A stretch of 13,546 nucleotides of DNA from Chloroflexota bacterium (GTDB lineage: Bacteria; Chloroflexota; Anaerolineae; B4-G1), in NCBI GenBank assembly GCA_030596915.1, contig JAUVSX010000027.1, positions 1 to 13,546 of the forward strand, written 5' to 3'. This document shows, piece after piece, positions 6,595-12,286 of the stretch. The notes beneath the pieces are model-generated. The model was not told where the DNA came from, searched no databases, and saw only the letters and a list, made by a program, of their open reading frames with translations. Numbering within the stretch: the stretch's first letter is position 1; each line of letters opens with the position of its first letter. The translations under genes were made by a program, and so were the position numbers.

Positions 6595-6603
6595 AGTGTA
6601 GCA
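6595..6603 (-). promoter_or_regulatory. Extended -10 promoter of the pseudo-receiver/META operon
   Basis: The minus strand reads TGCTACACT, a TGn-extended -10 (TACACT at 6595-6600). No good -35 is seen at 16-18 bp (ATGTGG at 17 bp), which is common for extended -10 promoters that use an activator. A transcript from here would have a leader of about 210 nt before the GTG at 6377. Confidence 0.45.
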
Positions 6604-6629
6604 CAGGCGCACGCGGACCACATCGGAGA

Positions 6630-6641
6630 GAATACGTATTC
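6630..6641. promoter_or_regulatory. Palindrome GAATACGTATTC, possible operator
   Basis: A perfect 12-bp palindrome, 27 bp upstream of the extended -10 TACACT on the minus strand, so it lies just behind the weak -35. This is where an activator would bind. The core ATACGTAT recurs at 6680-6687. Confidence 0.4.
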
Positions 6642-6679
6642 CGCATTGCCAGGAGAGGAAGCATCCCGCCTACGTGAAA

Positions 6680-6687
6680 ATACGTAT
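6680..6687. promoter_or_regulatory. Second ATACGTAT palindrome
   Basis: Same 8-bp palindromic core as at 6632-6639, with centres 48 bp apart. TCCGCA (6640-6645) and TGCGGA (6687-6692) also form an inverted pair next to the two cores. It could be a second operator half, or both could belong to a larger intergenic repeat. Confidence 0.35.
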
Positions 6688-6705
6688 GCGGAGCCAGCGC
6701 GCACG

Positions 6706-6797
6706 GGTGCATTTCAGGGACTGGGCGACGCAGGCCCGCTGCGTGGCAAAGGACCACCGGGTCGCACTGGCCATTCACCCAAAGACTGAAATGCACC
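6706..6797. repeat. 12-bp inverted repeat, possible structured RNA
   Basis: GGTGCATTTCAG (6706-6717) is the exact complement of CTGAAATGCACC (6786-6797), with 68 bp between. The interior carries a further hairpin, ACGCAG (6728-6733) with CTGCGT (6739-6744), and a GACC/GGTC pair near 6751-6763. The nested folding suggests either a non-coding RNA or a small miniature-element repeat. Confidence 0.55.
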
Positions 6798-6800
6798 TTG

Positions 6801-6887
6801 GCAGTTTCGGCCAACCGCAGGCGCACCCAGATCGTGATTGACTTCTGGCGCGGTAGAGCCCGACACCGCGCGCGGCGCCGAAACTGC
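6801..6887. repeat. 11-bp inverted repeat next to the first
   Basis: GCAGTTTCGGC (6801-6811) pairs exactly with GCCGAAACTGC (6877-6887), with 65 bp between. Inside, CCAGA/TCTGG and GCGGT/ACCGC can form two further hairpins. It starts three bases after the first inverted repeat and has nearly the same overall size, so the two look like paired modules of one element. Confidence 0.55.
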
Positions 6888-7004
6888 TGCCGCCTTGACG
6901 CTCGTACCCGCGAAGCGGTGGAGGACTGCCCCAAAACTGAAACACGCCCGCGCGCACGCAGCATGCTGGCCGGGGAACGCGCCGGGGGGTGATGTGGTTG
7001 CCCG

Positions 7005-7934
7005 CTACTCAGGCCAGTTGACCATCCACTCTCGAAGCCGGCGTGTTTCGAGAGGCCGGCCCGCGCGGCGCCAGCGGGCGTACTCGGCGGTGAACCCCGC
7101 TCCCATCAAGAGGACCAACGCGCTCCAGTATGACCACAGCAGGAAGGCCGCAATACCGCCGACCGATCCGTAGATCGGATTGGACCGCACGACGCCGCCC
7201 AGAACCCAACCGAAGAGCCAGGTGATAGCCACCCAAGCCAGCCCGGCGATCAGCCCCCCTAGCCACACGTCGCGCCAGGTGGCCTGTGCTCGAGGAATGA
7301 TTCGGTACAGAACGATGAAGGCCCCGACTGGCACCACCACAGTGAGCATCTCTGACTGCCATCCGCTGCTCAACTGCGCGACGGGCTGCCAGTCGAATAG
7401 CACCAAGTGCCAACTGCGCACGATACTCATGACAGTCCGCAACACAATCGTCCCCAGTAGGAGTGCCCCGATGGTAAGCGTGACGGCCAGGCCGAACAGC
7501 TTCTCCGACCAGAACAACGTGGACTTGGCGTTCCCCCAGATCATGTTCACCGCTCGATAGGTGGCGACAAACACGCCCGAGGCCGACCAGAATAGCGCCA
7601 CGAGGGCCACGATCCCAACCGTCGTTCTCGCGCTCAGGAGACTCTCGATATTCGTCGCCACCAGGTCGGTGAGGACCGGGACAAAGCGGTCCACCAACTC
7701 CGTGACGACCCGTTGAGCTTCCTCTGAATCCAGCATCGAACCGGCGACTACGATGAGAATCAAGAGCAGCGGGAAGATGGAGAACAGGGCGAAGTAGGCG
7801 ATGGAGCGGGCCTGGGTCGGGCCATCGTAGCGATCGTAGGCCAGGACGGAGCGCACCAAGAGCGACAACACGCCATTCAGGGCGTGGTCCGCGCGGACGA
7901 AGAGATGTTCAAGGCGCTGGGTTATTCGTTCCAT
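7005..7934 (-). CDS. YihY/BrkB-family membrane protein
   Basis: A 309-residue polytopic protein of the YihY/virulence factor BrkB family, once mislabelled ribonuclease BN. The family signature is clear: QARSIAYFALFSIFPLLLIL at the first helix, then six predicted helices (about 43-68, 104-126, 147-171, 195-214, 223-247, 256-285), with NPIYGSVGG and AFLLWSYWSALVLLMGAGF before the last. The family has been proposed to transport or export small molecules or lipids, with no settled substrate. The length is normal. The start is uncertain: I use ATG 7932-7934; in-frame GTG codons just upstream (one at 7947-7949 with GAAGG before it, another at 7989-7991) would add up to 19 residues. The outermost extension runs into a CAGATTGC-type repeat, so it is less likely. 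It has its own promoter, divergent from the histidine kinase. Confidence 0.9.
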   Translation of the reverse strand: MERITQRLEHLFVRADHALNGVLSLLVRSVLAYDRYDGPTQARSIAYFALFSIFPLLLILIVVAGSMLDSEEAQRVVTELVDRFVPVLTDLVATNIESLLSARTTVGIVALVALFWSASGVFVATYRAVNMIWGNAKSTLFWSEKLFGLAVTLTIGALLLGTIVLRTVMSIVRSWHLVLFDWQPVAQLSSGWQSEMLTVVVPVGAFIVLYRIIPRAQATWRDVWLGGLIAGLAWVAITWLFGWVLGGVVRSNPIYGSVGGIAAFLLWSYWSALVLLMGAGFTAEYARWRRAGRPLETRRLREWMVNWPE

Positions 7935-8056
7935 GTTCGCTGAGGCCACGGATGCCTTCGCGGAATCGTGCGCCGATTTGACAGATTGCACAAATTGGGG
8001 GCGCGATGCCTATGGCGTCTCTGAGTCTACAGATCACCCGTCGGTAGGGACGGCCC

Positions 8057-8149
8057 TCGCTGATTCGCCGACCCGCCGACCCGCTGACTCGCCGACTCGC
8101 CGACCCGCTGACTCGCCGACTCGCTGACTCGCTGACTCGCTGACTCGCT
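8057..8149. repeat. Octamer tandem array, 11.6 copies
   Basis: Eleven full 8-bp units plus a partial one, consensus YCGCYGAY, most often TCGCTGAC or TCGCCGAC, with no spacers. The units nearest the promoter (8121-8149) are identical; those further away vary at two or three fixed pyrimidine positions. It lies in the 5' leader of the BrkB-type gene, starting within a few bases of the predicted transcription start, and upstream of the kinase promoter on the other strand. Confidence 0.9.
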
Positions 8150-8151
8150 CC

Positions 8152-8180
8152 ACTATAGCACGCTCTAGCCCGAGGGACAA
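8152..8180 (-). promoter_or_regulatory. Promoter of the BrkB-type gene
   Basis: On the minus strand TTGTCC (8175-8180), 17 bp, then TATAGT (8152-8157), with TGC directly before the -10 making it an extended -10. This is the best promoter match in the window. The transcript would begin near 8145, at the edge of the octamer array, giving a leader of about 210 nt. Confidence 0.6.
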
Positions 8181-8193
8181 GAGACACGCCTGG

Positions 8194-8223
8194 CTCAACA
8201 AAAGTGCGCATCTGCGGTATACT
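8194..8223 (+). promoter_or_regulatory. Promoter of the histidine kinase gene
   Basis: TCAACA (8194-8199), 18 bp, then TATACT (8218-8223). The -10 is good and the -35 fair. It is back to back with the BrkB-type promoter, the two -35 elements being about 13 bp apart. An AGGAGG at 8225-8230 just downstream leads to no start codon within reach. Confidence 0.45.
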
Positions 8224-8320
8224 TAGGAGGGCAAGCCGCGCTGCCGGGGTCTCTGGAACACCGGTCACTGGCGGCGTATCACTCCACATATGACTGCGTG
8301 ACATACACGGCGTGACACAC

Positions 8321-10780
8321 ATGGCGAAAACCGACCGCGCGGAGGTGGACCTGGGGGCTGATGATCCCGTTGCGGAACCACAGAGCGGGCAGGCCGGCAT
8401 AAACGCGCGCCCAGCCTGGGACGAAGGGTGTGTCGGCGTGGGCGAGCTGTCACGGCCATCGCCCCGCTCCCCACGGTCTGTCCTGGACTCCCTGCCCGCC
8501 AGCATCGCTGTCCTCGACGAGACCGGCCGCATCCTCACTGTGAACGCCGCCTGGCGTTGCTTCGGGCGGGAGAACGGCCTGGCTTGGGAGGATGGTGGGG
8601 TCGGGAGGAACTACCTGGAGGTGCTCGAGTCGGCGTCGGCGGTTTCGTACCAGGGCGCCGCGGCGGCGCTGGCCGGTATGCGACAGGTGCTCGCCGGTGA
8701 CCTCGATGAGTTCTCCCTGGAATACCCGTGTCACAGCGCAGATGAGATGCGCTGGTTCACGATGCGCGTCACGCGCTTCCACACCCCAGGTGGAATCCGG
8801 GGCGTCATTTCGCACGAGGTCATCACCGACCGGAAGCTGGTGGAGGAGGCCCTTAGGCGTGGCGAAGAGCGATACGTGCTGGCCCAGCGGGCGGCCAGCA
8901 TCGGCATCTGGGACTGGAATATCCGCACCGGCGACCTGTACTGGTCCCAGCAGATAGAGCCGATCTTCGGATTTGGTCCGGGCGAGTTTGGCGCCTCCTA
9001 CGAGGCTTTTCTCGACTGTATCCACCCAGACGACCGCCAGCTCGTGATCGATTCGGTTGGCGCCTGCGTCGAGGGTGGCGCTGACTACGCGGTCGATCAC
9101 CGTATTGTCTGGCCCGATGACACGGTGCACTGGGTCTCCGAAACGGGCGCCGTATTCCGGGACGAACGAGGCGTGGCTCTGCGAATGCTCGGCGTCGTCC
9201 AGGACATCTCCGCTCGCAAGCAAGCCGAGTCGGCGCTGCGGGCATCGGAGGAACGGTATCGCGACCTGGTTGAGAACGTCAGCGAGGTAATCTTCGCCGT
9301 CGACGCGCAGGGTCTATTCACGTACGTTAGCCCACTCATCGAAACGTTCATCGAGTATCCGCCAACGGAAGTCGTCGGGCACCCGTTTATTGAGTTTATC
9401 GCGCCCGAAGACAAAGAGCTGATTGCGCGCAGGTACCGCCGGCTCATCGCCGGCGAGACTGTGGGACCCAATGAGTATCGCATCGTGACCCGATCAGGCG
9501 ACATCCGCTGGATGCGCGTATCCACCAAGCAGGTAGTCGAGGACGGCCGCGTCGTCGCGCTGCAGGGCGTGCTGGCCGACATCACCGGGCGCAAGCGAGC
9601 GGAAGAGGCGCTGGTGAGGCGGATTGATGAGCTGTCGGCCCTACACACTATCGCTCAGACGGTGGCAGGGACGACCGACCTGCCAGGCGTCCTGGAGGCG
9701 GCCGCAGAGACTGTGATCGGCTTGTTCGACGTTCGCGTCGCCTTCATCATGACCCTGGGTGTCGAGAGCTTGGAGTTGCAGATCGTGGCTGGGTCTGAGA
9801 GGGACTCGGGCCCCTTCCCCGAAATGCCTCCGGCGCCGAGACTGGACAAGATGCCGAATGTTCGCAGGTTGCTCGCGACAGGCCGGTCTGTCACGGTCGC
9901 TGACGTGCAAGCCCTGCCGCTGTCACCCGACCTGCTCACCTTCTTCAGCGATCTGGGCCTTCACGCCTTCCTGCTCATCCCCCTCAAGGCACGCGGCGAG
10001 GTCACGGGTCTGTTCGCCGTGGGGTCCGATCAGGCCGGCCGCGTTTTCACTCCTGGCGAGGCTAACTTGGCTGAGACGATCGCGGTTGATATCGCAGCGA
10101 CCATCGAGAACGCGCGATTGGCCGAGGAGTCTCGGGCTGCGGCGGTCGACGCCGAGCGACAGCGGCTCGCGCGCGAATTGCACGACTCGGTCACTCAATC
10201 GCTCTATAGCCTGACCCTACTGAGCAATGGCTGGGGCACGATGGCCGAGCAAGGCCGGCTGGAGGACCCCGCCGCGTCCTTCCACCATCTGGGTGAGGTC
10301 GGACAACAGGCGCTGAAGGAGATGCGTCTGCTGATCCACCAGCTTCGGCCTCCCATCTTGGACGAGGTGGGCTTGGTGGGCGCTTTGCAGCAGCGGTTGG
10401 ACGCCGTCGAACAGCGATCGAGCGTCGACGCGCGCATGATCACGCTTGGGGCGCTCGAGGGCGTGCCGCATTCGATTGAGGAGCAGCTCTTCCACATCGC
10501 CCAGGAGGCGCTCAACAATGTCCTGCGACACGCGAACGCCTCGGAGGTGATCGTCCGGCTCCGGGCCGCCGAGGAGCGTGTCGAGCTGTGCGTCGAGGAC
10601 AACGGCGCCGGTTTCGACCCGAGCGCCGCGACCGCAGGGATGGGGTTGGCCAACATCCGCGAACGCGCGATGGCCATCGGCGGCGACGTGACCATCACCT
10701 CGGATCCTGCCCGCGGCACGACCCTCGTCGTCACAGTCGGCTCCAAAGCATCCGCAGATTGCGCAGATTGCGCAGATTGA
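8321..10780 (+). CDS. Histidine kinase, 3xPAS-GAF-HisKA_3-HATPase
   Basis: An 819-residue cytoplasmic NarX/NreB-class sensor kinase with no membrane helix. Domains: PAS 1 (about 53-170), PAS 2 (180-300; IGIWDWNIRTGDLYWS, IHPDDR), PAS 3 (308-424; SEERYRDLVENVSEVIFAVD), GAF (436-600), HisKA_3 dimerisation domain (612-680) with H621 in RELHDSVTQSLYSL, and HATPase (717-807) with the N box EALNNVLRHANA, DNGAGF and GMGLANIRERA. It should phosphorylate the NarL-type regulator at 11417, from which it is split by a GxxExxY gene. The start is uncertain: ATG 8321 or GTG 8312, neither with a ribosome site. The last eight residues (ADCADCAD) are encoded by a 9-bp intergenic repeat, so the original C-terminus has probably been altered. 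The signal sensed by the PAS/GAF part is unknown. Confidence 0.93.
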   Translation: MAKTDRAEVDLGADDPVAEPQSGQAGINARPAWDEGCVGVGELSRPSPRSPRSVLDSLPASIAVLDETGRILTVNAAWRCFGRENGLAWEDGGVGRNYLEVLESASAVSYQGAAAALAGMRQVLAGDLDEFSLEYPCHSADEMRWFTMRVTRFHTPGGIRGVISHEVITDRKLVEEALRRGEERYVLAQRAASIGIWDWNIRTGDLYWSQQIEPIFGFGPGEFGASYEAFLDCIHPDDRQLVIDSVGACVEGGADYAVDHRIVWPDDTVHWVSETGAVFRDERGVALRMLGVVQDISARKQAESALRASEERYRDLVENVSEVIFAVDAQGLFTYVSPLIETFIEYPPTEVVGHPFIEFIAPEDKELIARRYRRLIAGETVGPNEYRIVTRSGDIRWMRVSTKQVVEDGRVVALQGVLADITGRKRAEEALVRRIDELSALHTIAQTVAGTTDLPGVLEAAAETVIGLFDVRVAFIMTLGVESLELQIVAGSERDSGPFPEMPPAPRLDKMPNVRRLLATGRSVTVADVQALPLSPDLLTFFSDLGLHAFLLIPLKARGEVTGLFAVGSDQAGRVFTPGEANLAETIAVDIAATIENARLAEESRAAAVDAERQRLARELHDSVTQSLYSLTLLSNGWGTMAEQGRLEDPAASFHHLGEVGQQALKEMRLLIHQLRPPILDEVGLVGALQQRLDAVEQRSSVDARMITLGALEGVPHSIEEQLFHIAQEALNNVLRHANASEVIVRLRAAEERVELCVEDNGAGFDPSAATAGMGLANIRERAMAIGGDVTITSDPARGTTLVVTVGSKASADCADCAD
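10750..10778. repeat. Left arm of 29-bp inverted repeat
   Basis: Made of ATCCGCAGATT followed by two GCGCAGATT units. Its reverse complement recurs at 11354-11382 with 26 of 29 positions matching. The arm lies inside the 3' end of the kinase gene and provides its final codons up to the TGA at 10778-10780. A further single CCGCAGATTGCGC occurs at 10813-10825. Confidence 0.75.
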
Positions 10781-10831
10781 GCAGAGGGCATCGAAGATAT
10801 CACGCAAAGAATCCGCAGATTGCGCTGGGGA

Positions 10832-10900
10832 TCTCACGCAAAGGCGCGAAGCCGCCAAGGAAATCAGATTATTCTTTCGTCTTTGCGCCTTCGCGTGAGA
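10832..10900. repeat. 20-bp imperfect inverted repeat upstream of GxxExxY
   Basis: The left arm 10832-10851 and the right arm 10881-10900 are complementary at 18 of 20 positions around a 29-base loop; the arms begin TCTCACGC and end GCGTGAGA. A shorter copy of the left arm (ATCACGCAAAG) sits at 10799-10809. This CACGCAAAG/CTTTGCG type of repeat is, from memory, frequent next to GxxExxY genes in many bacteria. It may be transcribed as the 5' hairpin of the GxxExxY gene. Confidence 0.65.
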
Positions 10901-10915
10901 GATAGGGCTGTTCAA

Positions 10916-11299
10916 GTGACAGAAAACCAGATTGCCACGCAGATCGTTGACGCCGCATTCAGGATCCACGTTGCGCTCGGGCCTGGCCTGCTCGAGTCAG
11001 CATACGAGGCCCTCCTGACCCACGAACTGCAGAAGCGGGGGCTGCGAGTGACGCGCCAGGAGCCCATCCCGATCGTCTACGAAGGCGTTCACCTTGAGGT
11101 CGGGTATCGAGCCGACTTGATCGTCGAAGACAAGGTGATTGTCGAAATCAAGTCAGTCGAGAGGCTGGCACGCGTGCACGTGAAACAGCTTCTCACCTAT
11201 CTGAAGTTGGCGGACAAGCGCTTGGGGCTAGTGATCAACTTTGGGGAGGAACTGATCAAGAATGGCATCAGGCGAGTGGTCAACGGACTCGAGGAGTAG
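10916..11299 (+). CDS. GxxExxY protein, PD-(D/E)XK nuclease-like
   Basis: A 127-residue protein of the GxxExxY family. The name motif is visible as GLLESAY (residues about 23-29), following AAFRIHVALGPG. Later RADLIVEDKVIVEIKSVE carries the Asp...Glu-x-Lys pattern of PD-(D/E)XK nucleases, and VKQLLTYLKLADKRLGLVINF is the typical family C-terminal half. The family's role is unknown; a nuclease activity is suggested by the fold only. The start is GTG 10916, giving VTENQIA, which matches the usual family N-terminus (TENEIA); an AGGG lies eight bases upstream. An open frame reaches back to 10820 but through repeats. The gene is full length. It lies between a histidine kinase and its regulator and is framed by inverted repeats, suggesting it arrived by insertion. 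Confidence 0.92.
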   Translation: MTENQIATQIVDAAFRIHVALGPGLLESAYEALLTHELQKRGLRVTRQEPIPIVYEGVHLEVGYRADLIVEDKVIVEIKSVERLARVHVKQLLTYLKLADKRLGLVINFGEELIKNGIRRVVNGLEE

Positions 11300-11353
11300 T
11301 CAGCAAAGCGCAAGGCGAGGGCGACGGCACGATCGGTTGGTTTCCTTGCGAAC

Positions 11354-11382
11354 AATCTGTGAAATCTGCGGAATCTGCGGAT
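11354..11382. repeat. Right arm of 29-bp inverted repeat
   Basis: Reverse complement of the left arm at 10750-10778 with three mismatches; it contains two AATCTGCGG units and ends GCGGAT. It lies 35 bp before the regulator ATG. An in-frame ATG at 11381 uses the last bases of this arm, so a longer regulator N-terminus would be partly repeat-derived. Confidence 0.75.
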
Positions 11383-11416
11383 GGATCCCTGCGGTTTGGC
11401 GCGAGGAATGACAGGA

Positions 11417-12085
11417 ATGACGGAGACAATACGAGTCCTGATCGCTGACGACCACCCGATTGTGCGGCAGGGTTTGGGCGTCGTGCTGGCCGCTCAGGCG
11501 GATATGGAGTTGGTGGGCGAAGCCACCAACGGCGAGGAGGCAGTGCGTCTCGCCCTCAGCACGCGGCCCGACGTCATCATCATGGACCTGCAGATGCCGG
11601 TCACGGACGGGCTGACGGCCGTCGGCGAGCTCGCCGAGGCCCGCCTGGACGCGCAGATCTTGGTCCTCACAAGCTTCCCCGACGATGACAGCGTCTTCAC
11701 CGCTATCAAGGCGGGCGCGATGGGCTTCCTGCTCAAGGACTCTCCACCCGAGCAGCTCCTCGACGCCATTCGCACGGTCCATCGCGGAGAGTGCGCCCTG
11801 CACCCGACCGTTGCTCGGAAGCTGGTTCACGAGATCAGATGCCCTTCGCACCTGCCGCTGGCGGAGGACCCGCTCACGGGTCGCGAGCTGGATGTGCTGC
11901 AGTGCCTGGCCCAGGGGCTATCAAACCGCGAGATTGCCCGCGAGCTAAGCATCTCCGTCCGCACGGTTACCACCCACGTGGGCAACATCCTGTCCAAGCT
12001 GCATCTGGCCAACCGCACCCAGGCCGCGCTCTACGCCCTGGAGCAGGGGGTCGCCAGACCTCCGCGCCCGCAGTCGCATTCGTAG
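11417..12085 (+). CDS. NarL/FixJ-family response regulator
   Basis: A 222-residue DNA-binding response regulator. The receiver domain (about 4-120) has the acidic pair Asp11/Asp12 in LIADDHP, the phospho-acceptor Asp57 in IIMDLQMP, Thr85 in LVLTSF and Lys107 in FLLKDSPPEQLLDAI, so all catalytic residues are intact. A LuxR-type HTH follows (about 150-207; LTGRELDVLQCLAQGLSNRE, TVTTHVGNILSKL). It is the expected partner of the kinase at 8321-10780. Start: ATG 11417 gives MTETIRVLIADDHP, the normal length, with GAGG ten bases upstream; ATG 11408 and 11381 are in frame but the latter is in the repeat arm. Because the GxxExxY block intervenes, it may depend on read-through or on a new promoter. 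Targets are unknown. Confidence 0.93.
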   Translation: MTETIRVLIADDHPIVRQGLGVVLAAQADMELVGEATNGEEAVRLALSTRPDVIIMDLQMPVTDGLTAVGELAEARLDAQILVLTSFPDDDSVFTAIKAGAMGFLLKDSPPEQLLDAIRTVHRGECALHPTVARKLVHEIRCPSHLPLAEDPLTGRELDVLQCLAQGLSNREIARELSISVRTVTTHVGNILSKLHLANRTQAALYALEQGVARPPRPQSHS

Positions 12086-12137
12086 CCTTCCTCGGCTCCT
12101 CTTGGCGGCTAGCAGGAGGACAGCCAGTCTCGGGCGC

Positions 12138-12167
12138 TCGCTGATTCGCTGATTCGCTGACTCGCTG
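12138..12167. repeat. Octamer array, about 3.75 copies
   Basis: TCGCTGAT twice, TCGCTGAC once, then TCGCTG: the third occurrence of the same octamer family. It ends four bases before the -35 of the solute-binding lipoprotein promoter. Confidence 0.8.
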
Positions 12168-12170
12168 CGC

Positions 12171-12199
12171 TTGCGTCCGAGTGCGCTTTGTGGGATACT
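12171..12199 (+). promoter_or_regulatory. Promoter of the solute-binding lipoprotein
   Basis: TTGCGT (12171-12176), 17 bp, then GATACT (12194-12199). The spacing is ideal and the start would be near 12206, giving a leader of about 80 nt before the ATG at 12287. Confidence 0.5.
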
Positions 12200-12286
12200 G
12201 CGCGTCTGCGGCGCCAGTACCGCTTCGAGCGAGAGTGGCCCGTGGGAGCACCCGCGTACGACGGCGGGCAGAGAAAGGAGGCCGCA

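Larger units (their letters stand above)
6378..7004. other. 627-bp gene-free region rich in inverted repeats
   Basis: I find no supportable gene here; the open frames have no ribosome site, no recognisable domain and run through clear repeat structure. From left to right it holds the leader of the pseudo-receiver gene, a short octamer array, an extended -10 promoter (minus), two TACGTA palindromes, and two long inverted repeats three bases apart (6706-6797 and 6801-6887). The last 110 bp before the BrkB-type stop show nothing specific beyond GC-rich sequence. Confidence 0.7.
10750..11382. mobile_element. Putative non-autonomous insertion carrying GxxExxY
   Basis: A 633-bp block bounded by the 29-bp inverted repeats holds the 20-bp hairpin and the GxxExxY gene and nothing else. 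It splits a kinase/regulator pair that is normally contiguous. I see no transposase and no clear target duplication, so a known insertion-sequence type cannot be assigned. The alternative is that intergenic repeats grew independently on both sides of an older gene. Confidence 0.45.

Noticed and set aside
6421..6964. Several minus-strand frames in the gap before the BrkB-type gene
   Set aside because: They cross the inverted repeats, the octamers and the predicted promoter, and their translations are Arg/Ser/Cys-rich with no domain.
8057..8149. CRISPR-like array
   Set aside because: Units are only 8 bp and directly adjacent, with no spacers and no cas genes.
10820..10915. Longer GxxExxY N-terminus
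   Set aside because: The extra 32 codons lie wholly in the hairpin repeat. The family N-terminus (TENxIA) begins at the GTG at 10916.
10217..10969. 250-residue minus-strand frame across the kinase/GxxExxY junction
   Set aside because: Antisense to the kinase's catalytic domain; its end is made of repeat translation (Cys-Ala-Ile units).
10750..11382. Classical insertion sequence
   Set aside because: No transposase and no target-site duplication could be found, so it is listed only as a putative non-autonomous element.
12089..12121. Terminator after the response regulator
   Set aside because: Only a 5-bp stem (TCCTC/GAGGA) with a long loop and no U-run; too weak to report.
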